In this document: positions 9,646 to 16,947 of the stretch, piece after piece
Position numbering within the stretch: position 1 is the first letter of the stretch
Layout: the number at the start of each line of letters is the position of its first letter
Origin: Caballeronia peredens
GTDB lineage: Bacteria; Pseudomonadota; Gammaproteobacteria; Burkholderiales; Burkholderiaceae
Direction: 5' to 3'
NCBI GenBank assembly: GCA_001544595.2
Contig: FCOH02000020.1
Location: 41,500 to 105,499 of the forward strand
Length of the DNA stretch: 64,000 bases
The notes under the pieces: model-generated
What the model was told of the DNA's origin: nothing
The model's database searches: none
Seen by the model: only the letters and a program-made list of their open reading frames with translations
Position numbers and translations under genes: made by a program

Positions 9646-9730
9646 TGTTTCTCCGTGAACGTGTACGGCCGGCGAAGCGTCGCCGGCACGGTGATTGCGT
9701 CTGCAGAGGCCTAACCAACAGGAGCCGATT

Positions 9731-10144
9731 ATGGGCATCTTTTCATCGATAGTGAGCAAGATTTTCGGGCATCACGACAGCGCGGCAGCGGGAAGCGCGG
9801 GCGCGAGTCAGCCCGCGGCAGACGCTCCCGCAGCGGCGCCAGCCTCGGCGCCGGCATCCGCGCCCGCCGCGCCGGCAGCGCCGGCAGCGCCGGTGGATGT
9901 CGAAGCCGTGCTGACGCAAATGCAGGCGAGTCACGGCGAGCAGCTCAACTGGCGTACGTCCATCGTCGATCTGATGAAACTGCTGGGCCTCGACAGCAGC
10001 CTGTCCGCGCGCAAGGAACTGGCGTCGGAACTGCACTACAGCGGCAACACGGAAGACTCCGCCGCGATGAACATCTGGCTGCACAAGCAGGTCATGCAAA
10101 AGCTCGCGGAAAACGGCGGCAAGGTGCCGGACGATCTGAAGTAA
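9731..10144 (+). CDS. DUF3597-family protein
   Basis: Small protein of 137 residues with a clear AGGAGC ribosome site before the ATG at 9731. It has three parts: an amphipathic N-terminus (MGIFSSIVSKIFGHH), an Ala/Pro-rich linker at ~20-55, and a conserved C-terminal domain with LNWRTSIVDLMKLLGLDSS, ARKELASEL and MNIWLHKQVMQKLAENGG. This matches the DUF3597 family, which has no settled function; members resemble LysM-associated or stress-linked small proteins. No signal peptide is obvious. It is divergent from nadE. Confidence 0.85.
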   Translation: MGIFSSIVSKIFGHHDSAAAGSAGASQPAADAPAAAPASAPASAPAAPAAPAAPVDVEAVLTQMQASHGEQLNWRTSIVDLMKLLGLDSSLSARKELASELHYSGNTEDSAAMNIWLHKQVMQKLAENGGKVPDDLK

Positions 10145-10290
10145 GCACGACACGCGAAGCCGGGGCATCGCGCGACCGGGCGTCGGCTTCATTGTTCTTT
10201 TCGCAAAACAGGCTGTGCGGATCGCGCCGGCTTGTTACGACTACGGCAATTCGCGAACATGCCCGAGTCGATTGCGAAGGAGTGAATGCG

Positions 10291-11049
10291 ATGCAGGCGA
10301 AAGTGGCGCTGGTCACGGGCGGCAGCCGTGGAATCGGGCGAGAGATAGCGCTGTCTCTCGCCGGCAAGGGGATCGACGTCATCCTGACGTATCAGAACCG
10401 TGCGGACGACGCGAACCGGGTCGTCGCCGACATCGAGCGCCATGGCCGCAAGGCGACGGCCCTGCAACTGGATCTGTCCGGAAGCGCGTCGCTCGATCCG
10501 TTCATGGCGCGGTTGAAAGCCGTGCTGCGCGAACGCTGGCATACCGGCGCCATCGACTTTCTGGTGAATAACGCGGGCATGGGCGCCGCAGTGCCGATCG
10601 CGGAGATTACGGAAGAGATCTTCGACGCCTTCATGAATGTTCACTTCAAAGGCGTGGTGTTTCTGACCCAGAAGTGTCTCGGCATGATGAACGACGACGG
10701 CGGCGTCATCTTCATCACGGCCGCCGCGACGCGCTTTGTCGTGCCGTCCTATGCGACTTACGCGGCCTGCAAGTCCGCCGTCGAGACGTTCTCACGCTAT
10801 GTGGCCCGGGAATACGGCACACGCGGAATCCGGGCGAACGTCGTGGCGCCGGGCGGAATCGAAACCGATTTCGCGGGCGCCATCATCAGAAATACGCCTG
10901 AACTGCAGGCCTGGGTCAAGGCGCAGACCGCGCTGGGACGCGTCGGTCAGGTCGATGACATCGGCGGCGTGGTCGCCTTTCTGTGCACGAACGACGCGAA
11001 ATGGATCAACGGCCAGCGGATCGAGGTGACGGGCGGGATTCATCTTTGA
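10291..11049 (+). CDS. SDR-family oxidoreductase (3-ketoacyl-ACP reductase-like)
   Basis: NAD(P)-binding short-chain dehydrogenase of 252 residues. It has the Rossmann glycine motif TGGSRGIG, NNAG at ~93-96 and the active-site YAACK. GAAGGAG precedes the ATG at 10291. The position 13 residues before the catalytic Tyr, normally Ser, is Ala in ITAAAT, so the usual Ser-Tyr-Lys triad looks incomplete; a nearby Thr might substitute. The substrate is unknown. It is the last gene before the selC island, which begins 25 bp after the stop. Confidence 0.87.
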   Translation: MQAKVALVTGGSRGIGREIALSLAGKGIDVILTYQNRADDANRVVADIERHGRKATALQLDLSGSASLDPFMARLKAVLRERWHTGAIDFLVNNAGMGAAVPIAEITEEIFDAFMNVHFKGVVFLTQKCLGMMNDDGGVIFITAAATRFVVPSYATYAACKSAVETFSRYVAREYGTRGIRANVVAPGGIETDFAGAIIRNTPELQAWVKAQTALGRVGQVDDIGGVVAFLCTNDAKWINGQRIEVTGGIHL

Positions 11050-11073
11050 GGCTGGGTGGAGAGTAGCGCGACC

Positions 11074-11114
11074 GGCGGAAGACAGCCGGAGTCGAACCGG
11101 CCGAGTGTGTCTGA
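11074..11114 (-). repeat. Partial tRNA-Sec copy (outer attachment-site remnant)
   Basis: About 41 bp match the 3' end of the intact tRNA-Sec gene at 16097-16192: acceptor end, T arm and part of the long variable arm, with a few changes (GAAGAC for GAAGGC). It contains the T-loop segment GGAGTCGAACC as seen on the plus strand. It marks the outer boundary of material inserted at selC and is probably an old att site of a tyrosine-recombinase element. Confidence 0.75.
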
Positions 11115-11307
11115 TATTTCCTGCGGCCGAGTCGCCTGAAGATCGGCGCGACATGTTCCTGGCACGACAAGCCGTGAAACCGTACCGGGTTGCAATGAGT
11201 AGCGTTGCATTGACTCGGCGCTGCCGAGGTGGCCGATTGCGCCCTCCGCGTGGTTGGGTCGACTATTCCCTCTGTTACGATCACGGCTGATTTTCGGAGC
11301 CGAGAAG

Positions 11308-12471
11308 ATGTCTGTAATGGAAGGAAGTTCGTCAGGGTTCATCGTCCGGCTTGAGGCGTTGCGAGGCGTCGCGGCGCTATGGGTTGCGGTCGGTCATTCG
11401 ATGATCTGGCTCGTAATCGGCTCGGAGCCGGCGATCTGGTCGAAGTCGCTGTTCGATGTGCATGGCGTGCAGGCAAATATCGCACGCGCGATCATCACCG
11501 TATTCAGCGGTGCGTCTGCGGTCGATATCTTCTTCGTCCTCAGTGGTTTCGTTCTTGCGAGGGCGCTGCGCGGCTTCCGGCTCAGCGCTGACGGTTACGT
11601 TCGATTCGCGGTCAAGCGGCTCTTTCGAATTATTCCGGCCTTTTGGGCGTCGCTGTTGCTTGTCGTGCTGTACCTGTCCGTCGCGTACCCCGGATTCGCC
11701 AAACTCGCCGGGGCATCTCCCTGGTTCGACAACTGGTACAAGGACCCGCTCACGCTGCACGCCCTCGCTGAAAACGTAGCGTTCGTTTCGCCCATGCTGA
11801 ACCCGAACGCGTGGACGCTGAAGGTTGAAATCCTGGCATCCCTCCTTCTTCCACTGATCGTCTGGGGCATGGCGCCGCGGGGCGCGCGGCGAAGCGCCAT
11901 CATTTTTCTGTTTGCGCTTGCATTGGCGTGGATTTACCGGTCGGAGGCGTCCGGATTGCCGCACTTCCTGTATATGTTCGTCGCCGGCGCGATCGTCGCC
12001 AAGCATGGCGCTCCGAATGCGCCGCGCATGATGGGAGATGGTGCATTCGTGCTCGTCTGCCTGGCAGCGATCATCTCTGCCAGCGCTTTTTTCCCGCTCG
12101 TACACCCGTTCGCGGCCGATCTGCTTGTCGTCTTCGGGAGCACAGGACTTGTTTGGGCGATCAGTTCAGGGCGAGACACGAAGGTCTTGCGGTTACTCGA
12201 CGCTCGATGGACGCGTGCTCTCGGGCGAGTTTCGTATAGCTTCTACCTGCTTCACTTCATCGCTCTTTACGCCATTGCAAATCTGATGATGCGGACGATC
12301 CCGGCCACGGTCATTACTCGTTGGCCGCTTCTTGTGATGATGGCAGGGTGCGTTCTCTCGATTGCCATCACGATACCGATCGCTTCGCTCTCGTTTCGCT
12401 ATATCGAAAAGCCGTTCACGGTCTTTGGTCGACGCTTTGGAGCGGCACAGTCGAAACTGGTCGAGCAGTAG
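11308..12471 (+). CDS. Acyltransferase family 3 (OafA/YrhL-like) membrane protein
   Basis: Integral-membrane O-acyltransferase of 387 residues that probably moves an acetyl or other acyl group onto a cell-surface sugar such as O-antigen or exopolysaccharide. It has about ten hydrophobic helices, the N-terminal motif LEALRGVAALWVAVGH with the conserved Arg and His, FFVLSGFVLARAL, and a C-terminal SFRYIEKPFTVFGRR typical of the family. GGAG precedes the ATG at 11308. It is the only intact gene between the first two tRNA-Sec remnants, so it is likely the cargo of the older insertion. Surface-sugar acylation is a common island trait linked to phage or host interaction, which is inference here. 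Confidence 0.87.
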   Translation: MSVMEGSSSGFIVRLEALRGVAALWVAVGHSMIWLVIGSEPAIWSKSLFDVHGVQANIARAIITVFSGASAVDIFFVLSGFVLARALRGFRLSADGYVRFAVKRLFRIIPAFWASLLLVVLYLSVAYPGFAKLAGASPWFDNWYKDPLTLHALAENVAFVSPMLNPNAWTLKVEILASLLLPLIVWGMAPRGARRSAIIFLFALALAWIYRSEASGLPHFLYMFVAGAIVAKHGAPNAPRMMGDGAFVLVCLAAIISASAFFPLVHPFAADLLVVFGSTGLVWAISSGRDTKVLRLLDARWTRALGRVSYSFYLLHFIALYAIANLMMRTIPATVITRWPLLVMMAGCVLSIAITIPIASLSFRYIEKPFTVFGRRFGAAQSKLVEQ

Positions 12472-12532
12472 ATCGGGTTTTTGCGCAGCTACGGCGGAAA
12501 ACAGAAAGAAACCTCCGCCGATCGGAAAAACG

Positions 12533-12604
12533 CCTGAAAGCCAGATGGCGGAAGGCACCCGGAGTCGAACCGTGGCTGACACCCCCTGCTGGGTTTGAAG
12601 CCCA
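12533..12604 (-). repeat. Second partial tRNA-Sec copy with 3' flank (inner att remnant)
   Basis: About 72 bp match selC from its 3' flank (TGAAAGCCAGATGG) through the acceptor end, T arm and anticodon stem-loop, with a deletion in the variable arm. The 5' part of the tRNA is missing. Just beyond it, at 12492-12520, the arms CGGCGGA and TCCGCCG could be a relic of the tRNA terminator. Because the copy includes tRNA 3' flank, it probably arose from an element that had itself rebuilt the tRNA end. Confidence 0.8.
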
Positions 12605-12606
12605 AG

Positions 12607-12774
12607 CGATTTCAGCAGAAAACCAACACGTTAGATGAAATTTTGTTCCGCAAATTGGAGATTTATGCGCGCTCAAGAGCCTTTTCTGAAGCGGATCGTG
12701 AATTTTTTGCGGAACAAAAAGTGGCTCTTCGCAAGGTGAAGAAAAAGCGGCTACACCTCTATCTTGGAGGATAA
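12607..12774 (+). pseudogene. Truncated coding remnant after the inner att site
   Basis: A frame of about 56 codons runs straight out of the tRNA-Sec copy to a TAA at 12772. Its composition is protein-like and charged (KLEIYARSRAFSEADREFF, then KVALRKVKKKRLHLYL). No start codon with a ribosome site is present, so it looks like the C-terminal end of a gene cut by the recombination. The family is not recognised. The rest of the gap to 13040 is AT-rich with no gene seen. Confidence 0.35.
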
Positions 12775-13040
12775 CCGAATGTTTTGCTTAGCTCATTCTT
12801 AAGCTAATCGCATTCGACCGAAGTTCCGAGGCCTTGAGTTGCACGGGTGTGCGATCCTGTCGTGATTCGCCAATTTAGCGCAGTCAAGGGCTCTATGGAC
12901 ACAAAGACAATTCACTCCGAACAACAGCAGGGAATCTGTCGATGCGACGAGAAATTATGCACTACCGGTGCAAGCGGCTATCATATATATACATGATGTG
13001 AGCGGTCAACATTGAGCGCACGACGACCAATGAGCCAACC

Positions 13041-13745
13041 ATGCAATATTTCTATTTGATTTGTGTAATTCTGGGACTCGTGATTCTCGCTTGGTTCATG
13101 GGCCACAAGCTCCCCGATGAGTTTCAAATCATCTCCTATCTTTTCTTTTTTGCGTGCGTTGCCACATTCATCGTAATCCGCGCTGCGATTGGACTTGATG
13201 CCATGGGGGAAGATGGTTCCACTCATTCGGTTTTTGGAAATTTTTTGATGGACAAACTCTTCCAAGAGGTTTTTGACTTCGACTCCGATATCTTCGTCCT
13301 TCTTGGATTTTTTTGCTTAGTTATTACTCCCCAACTGCTTACTTATCTTCTGTGCGCTTTCTTTGGATGTGCTTCAGCTCCAATATGGATCACCAATAGT
13401 TTAAGGTTCGTCCTATGGAGTCTCGCGAAGACGTTCTCAGTTGCCGGCGGAGTATTGATTCTCTTTGCAACTTACAGCTATCTAAGAAAATGGCCGCCGG
13501 TTGAGTTCTGGCCAGAGCAGGTGAACGTTACTTTCTCTGAGTTGGAGTGGTTGATTCGCTCCCTCACATTCGGGCTTTCATTTCTTTTTACAGCCTACGC
13601 CTTGATTGTGGATGCATGGATCTTCAAATCGCTTCGCAAGCTTTACAGGACATCCGCCGAAAAAAATCCCCGTCTTAGTCGGGTTCATGAGTTCGTTCGC
13701 TCGATGCATAAAAAGGCAAAGCGAAATCGAACATCCGACTCTTGA
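13041..13745 (+). CDS. Unknown low-GC multi-pass membrane protein
   Basis: Predicted protein of 234 residues with about five membrane helices: ~1-22, 30-52, 85-112, 130-150 and 175-197. It ends in a basic cytoplasmic tail (MHKKAKRNRTSDS). Base and codon use differ sharply from the GC-rich neighbours, with many A/T third positions, so it is probably foreign. No strong ribosome site precedes the ATG at 13041. No family is recognised; in an island setting a phage-defence or other cargo membrane protein is possible but nothing in the sequence proves it. Confidence 0.65.
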   Translation: MQYFYLICVILGLVILAWFMGHKLPDEFQIISYLFFFACVATFIVIRAAIGLDAMGEDGSTHSVFGNFLMDKLFQEVFDFDSDIFVLLGFFCLVITPQLLTYLLCAFFGCASAPIWITNSLRFVLWSLAKTFSVAGGVLILFATYSYLRKWPPVEFWPEQVNVTFSELEWLIRSLTFGLSFLFTAYALIVDAWIFKSLRKLYRTSAEKNPRLSRVHEFVRSMHKKAKRNRTSDS

Positions 13746-14252
13746 GCGTGGTTGTTTCCACGACTTGTTTTGTCCTCTCCTGCACGGGATGCTCGGTCGG
13801 AAGGCCATCGTAGTTGTCGATTCAGCAATCAACCCGGATCGGCTCCGAATTTCCATCCGCAATGCCACAGGCCAATCTTGTCGTGATTCGAGAACTGGCC
13901 AGCAAGGCCGCGAGACATACCGCGCACATCGGCTTCAATCGGCGTGATCCGTTTGAAATACGATCACGAACTATCAACGACACGGACCAGTCGCGGCCCT
14001 CCCTTGACCTTCTGCGTCGATAGATACTCGCCCTCGCACCACCGCTGCGCCTAAAAATAATCTCACTGGATGGCCGTCTCATGCAGCCGATGTCTTGGGC
14101 TGATGGGTGTTCTTTTTGATTCTTGAACCTACGCAGATCGACCTCTCCAAATTGACATTTAGTAAGTTTATTTTAATATTTTTGTAATATTCACCCACCG
14201 CCAATCGATGCTTAGGCGTTTTGTCGATACGTACAGCCCGAGGAAGACGGTC
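13746..14252. other. Gene-free stretch inside the island
   Basis: About 500 bp between two island genes. Short open frames exist but none has a ribosome site, codon bias or a recognisable product. The stretch becomes AT-rich near 14160-14200, which could hold the promoter of the next gene. I see no repeat or RNA gene in it. Confidence 0.4.
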
Positions 14253-14528
14253 ATGAGGCTTGCGGCAATCAGAAAACTGGCAAGCGTTTCGTTTTTTCTT
14301 GCTCTTGCTGTGGAATCCTTCGCCCAAACCACACCCCTAGAACCACAGGCGAGCGCGAGTCGACCGACAGGGGCTGCGCTGCCCCCAGCGTGCGAGTGCA
14401 CTTGGGCGAGAAAGGGAAACCTCCGAATTTGGAACTGCCAGTGCGGGGCTCTTCAATGTGTCATCGCCAACGATCACCTAGCCAAGGACAAGCAACCGAC
14501 TCTTGGGCAAATTGCATGTGTGAAATAG
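14253..14528 (+). CDS. Small Cys-rich exported protein, unknown function
   Basis: Predicted protein of 91 residues with an N-terminal signal peptide (basic MRLAAIRK, hydrophobic core LASVSFFLALAVESF, likely cut after SFAQ). The mature part has five Cys in CECTW, NCQCGALQC, which could form disulfides or bind metal in the periplasm. The ATG at 14253 is chosen because it starts the signal peptide. A hairpin with a T-run follows at 14711. No family is recognised; its place in the island marks it as accessory. Confidence 0.5.
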   Translation: MRLAAIRKLASVSFFLALAVESFAQTTPLEPQASASRPTGAALPPACECTWARKGNLRIWNCQCGALQCVIANDHLAKDKQPTLGQIACVK

Positions 14529-14710
14529 CAGACCTTTTTGAGGGTCAATCTAGTAGTCCGTCGCGATGCTCGCATACGGAGCCACGCGCATGGCAGCATC
14601 GGCAACAAAGGCCAGCCTTAAGGAATCGTCGCGTATGCACTGGCCGGCCGTTCTTCCACAATGTGCACGCGCCCCGAGTCAACCCGGTATATCCGGCGAA
14701 GTGCCCTGCC

Positions 14711-14740
14711 GCCCGAAGGCTCCCTCGGGCAGCTTTTTTA
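14711..14740 (+). terminator. Rho-independent terminator in the island
   Basis: GCCCGA and TCGGGC pair around an 8-nt loop and are followed by AGC and a run of seven T on the plus strand. It would end the transcript of the Cys-rich exported protein about 180 bp upstream. Confidence 0.65.
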
Positions 14741-15103
14741 TTCAGTCGTGATTTCCGCTGGTGGATCTCGTCGACCCAACACCGACGTGCACGGCTGGTT
14801 GCCACAAGTAGCCGACTTGGCGACCCCGACTATTCTAAACCTCCAAGTCTTATTTTCTTAAGCGATCTTGAGCGAAACAGCTAAGGATAGCTGTGCGATG
14901 GTGTCTTGTCCGCGACTGACGCGCGCGGCGAGTTTCATCAGCAGATTGTCGATTATTAAATGCGATCATCCGTCGGTTTCGAAGCGTCTACTAGTAATTG
15001 TATGACTATCAACTCAGCGCTCTTAGCCAACCAACGATTAACAACAGAAATTTGCCTGCTTCACATCCACAGGATACTAGGGGCACCGCTTCCTGACCAA
15101 ATC

Positions 15104-15136
15104 CCAATACGGGCGTACTCTTGCCGCCCGTATTGG
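15104..15136. repeat. Perfect 12-bp inverted repeat
   Basis: Arms CCAATACGGGCG and CGCCCGTATTGG are separated by a 9-nt loop. There is no T-run after it. It lies just outside the IS3-type transposase fragment and may be a hairpin site used by another mobile element or a relic of one. Confidence 0.6.
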
Positions 15137-15159
15137 ACTGGCCAGAGATTCATAGACAC

Positions 15160-15444
15160 TCACGAGCCGTTTAGCGCGTAGCGCCGCTCAAACTCTACAG
15201 GTGACAGGTCGCCGGCGGAACCATGCCGACGAACCGGGTTATAGAACATTTCGATGTAATCGAACAGGTCCGTGGTGGCCGTTGCCCGACTCGGATAGAT
15301 GTGTCGCTTGATTCGCTCCTTTTTCAAGGCGCTGAAGAAGCTCTCGGCCACAGCGTTATCGTGACAATTACCGCGCCGACTCATGCTCGGCACCATGTGG
15401 TGTCCCTTCAGGAATGGAGCGAGTCCGATGTATCGGACTCGCAA
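15160..15444 (-). pseudogene. IS3-family transposase (OrfB) C-terminal fragment
   Basis: About 90 residues remain of a DDE transposase of roughly 280. The fragment has PSMSRRGNCHDNAVAESFFS with the last catalytic Glu, then FDYIEMFYNPVRRHG and LSPVEFERRYA, which are standard for IS3-group OrfB. The N-terminal two thirds, with both catalytic Asp residues, and OrfA are absent. The left break falls in a 24-bp palindrome at 15419-15442, next to the integrase remnant. It is a scar, not an active element. Confidence 0.85.
15419..15442. repeat. Perfect 24-bp palindrome at a mobile-element junction
   Basis: Arms GCGAGTCCGAT and ATCGGACTCGC are separated by GT. The palindrome sits exactly where the transposase fragment loses similarity to its family and just before the integrase remnant begins. 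There is no T-run. It may be a product of the rearrangement that joined the two remnants. Confidence 0.7.
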
Positions 15445-15461
15445 AGGCCGCGAATCCTTGC

Positions 15462-16018
15462 TTGGGCATCAAGAAGTAGGTGGAGTCTGGCCGCGACATC
15501 CATGTTGAAGACGAGATCTACTGGAAGGTGTACGACCAGGCGGACACGCCGACGCGCGACGCTATGGACGTGGCACATCTCACGGATCAGCGGCCGCAGG
15601 ACACCCTTCTGCATGACGAGCGCGACATTCGAGACGGCTTCCTGCATATCCGGCAAGGCAAAAGACGCAGAAGAAGCTGCGCATGTAGGTGTCGGGCGAA
15701 TTGAAGACCGTCATCGATCGGATCCGCGCCCGCAAAGCTGGCCTGAAAATAGTCAGCACTGCAATCATCGTCAATGAGCAAGGTCAACGGATGACACTTG
15801 ACACTCTCGAACGCAGATTCCGCGACGCGCGCCGCGCGGCCGGAATTGCGGACAAGGACTTCCAGTTCCGCGACTTGCGAGCGAATGCGCGCACCGACAA
15901 AACGGACAGCTCCGGCGACATCCGGCAGGCGCAGAAGCAGCTCGGCCACACCTCCGTGAGCATGACGGAACACTACGCTCGCGACCACCGAGACGAAAAA
16001 GTGAAGCCGACTCGCTGA
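15462..16018 (+). pseudogene. Tyrosine recombinase (integrase) remnant, frameshifted
   Basis: C-terminal catalytic half of a phage/island integrase. One frame reads EDEIYWKVYDQADTPTRDAM and then HLTDQRPQDTLL; a frameshift near 15660 moves it to a second frame with GELKTVIDRIRARK, then FQFRDLRANARTD, then QLGHTSVSMTEHYARD, which carries the LGH and the active-site Tyr. The first part also has an in-frame TAG at 15477, and the N-terminal arm-binding domain is missing. The expected HxLR box reads FRDLRAN, so an Arg-His motif is altered too. It ends about 80 bp from the tRNA-Sec 3' end, the classic position for the enzyme that targeted this site. Confidence 0.85.
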
Positions 16019-16043
16019 ACAATTTGCGGAAATGAATGCATCT

Positions 16044-16086
16044 TGCGAAAACGAAACAAGGGAATTTTGCGGTTCAGAAATCCCTT
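16044..16086 (-). terminator. Probable terminator of selC
   Basis: On the minus strand the arms AAGGGATTT and AAATTCCCTT (one bulge) form a hairpin about 11 nt after the tRNA CCA end and are followed by GTTTCGTTTT. It would stop the tRNA-Sec transcript before it enters the integrase remnant. Confidence 0.6.
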
Positions 16087-16096
16087 GAAAGCCAGA

Positions 16097-16192
16097 TGGC
16101 GGAAGGCAGCCGGAGTCGAACCGACCAGAGGGTGTCTGACACCCCCTACTGGGTTTGAAGCCCAGCCGCACCACCGGATGCGGATGCCTTCC
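16097..16192 (-). tRNA. selC: tRNA-Sec (selenocysteine tRNA, anticodon UCA)
   Basis: A 96-nt gene with encoded CCA, about the length of E. coli selC. It has a long 8-bp acceptor stem (GGAAGGCA pairing with TGCCTTCC), anticodon UCA in the loop CTTCAAA at 16154-16160, a very long variable arm (GTGTCAGACAC core) and the T loop GGTTCGACTCC. This RNA is charged with serine, converted to selenocysteinyl-tRNA by SelA, and delivered by SelB; both are encoded nearby. Its 3' end has served as an integration site, with two partial copies left at 12.5 and 11.1 kb. Confidence 0.97.
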
Positions 16193-16292
16193 TTTCGTGA
16201 CGAATCGTGACGAATCGCGATAAAACCCGCGGCCGGCGTCCGATTATAGCGACGGCCCGCCCACGCACACGCTCCGCGCATGTTGCACGCGG

Positions 16293-16916
16293 TCATCGTC
16301 CCTCATCCCGCACCCGCCCGCGCGGCTGCCGCCGTCGCAGCAGCCGATACGCGCAATACAGCAACGCAACCACCACCAGCAGATCGACCACGGTCGCCCC
16401 GTGCGCCTGCAGTTCGAGCAGCACGACATGCAACTGCCGCTCGAACAACGCGCCGCCCAGCAGCCAGAACGTCGCCCACGCGACGATTCCCGCCGTGTCC
16501 CAGAAGAAAAATGCGAGCACCGCGATCTGCGTCGTGCCCATCAGCGGCGGCGTGACGAGCCCGAGCCCCGGCACGAACTTCGACAGCGCGACGATCGGCG
16601 CACCATGTCGCTCGAACAGTTCGCCGGTCGTGCGCATGCCCGTATCGACGGCATACGACTTGCGCGAAAGCGCCGTCACGAGCCTGCGCCCGTACACGCG
16701 CCCGGCCGAAAACCAGACGCTGTCGCCGAGCAGCGCGCCGCACACCGCCGCGACCAGCACATGCGCAAACGACAGACGCCCGCTCGCCACCACCGTGCCC
16801 GCAAACACCAGCAGCGGCGCCGAGGGCAGCGGCACGCCCAGCCGCGTGAGCAGCACGTTCGCGAACACGGCCGCGCCGCCCCACTGCACGATCGCCGACG
16901 GCGGTATATGAATCAA
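16293..16916 (-). CDS. DedA-family (VTT domain) membrane protein
   Basis: Inner-membrane protein of 207 residues with about five helices and the DedA/VTT signatures VPLPSAPLLVFAG, GDSVWFSAGRVYGRR and FVPGLGLVTPPLMG. DedA proteins act as proton-linked lipid-carrier flippases or in membrane homeostasis; the exact role here is not known. The start appears to be TTG at 16914-16916 with GAGGTG upstream, an uncommon choice. A longer VTT fusion protein is encoded just upstream on the same strand, so the two may form a unit. Confidence 0.85.
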   Translation of the reverse strand: MIHIPPSAIVQWGGAAVFANVLLTRLGVPLPSAPLLVFAGTVVASGRLSFAHVLVAAVCGALLGDSVWFSAGRVYGRRLVTALSRKSYAVDTGMRTTGELFERHGAPIVALSKFVPGLGLVTPPLMGTTQIAVLAFFFWDTAGIVAWATFWLLGGALFERQLHVVLLELQAHGATVVDLLVVVALLYCAYRLLRRRQPRGRVRDEGR

Positions 16917-16947
16917 GCAGCACCTCGCGATCGTTGGCTTCGATGCG

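Larger units (their letters stand above)
14529..15159. other. Gene-free stretch between the exported protein and the IS remnant
   Basis: About 630 bp with no convincing coding frame. It holds a rho-independent terminator at 14711-14740 and a perfect 12-bp inverted repeat at 15104-15136. The tail end probably contains the remains of the IS3-type right end, but I cannot define the terminal repeat. Confidence 0.4.
11074..16192. mobile_element. Degraded genomic island integrated at selC (tRNA-Sec)
   Basis: The segment runs from a tRNA-Sec 3' fragment at 11074 to the intact tRNA-Sec gene at 16192, with a third partial copy at 12533. Inside are an acyltransferase, a low-GC membrane protein, a Cys-rich exported protein, an IS3-type transposase fragment and a tyrosine integrase remnant whose C-terminus ends about 80 bp from the tRNA. 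Base composition drops markedly between 12.6 and 15.1 kb compared with the GC-rich flanks. Three nested tRNA copies suggest at least two successive insertions (11.07-12.6 and 12.6-16.2 kb). The integrase is broken, so the island is probably no longer mobile on its own. Confidence 0.8.

Noticed and set aside
12321..12638. Open frame running from the acyltransferase end into the inner tRNA-Sec copy
   Set aside because: It overlaps the acyltransferase in another frame and continues through tRNA-derived sequence; no start signal.
13814..14023. 69-codon open frame in the island
   Set aside because: No ribosome site, no recognisable motif and composition no different from surrounding non-coding sequence.
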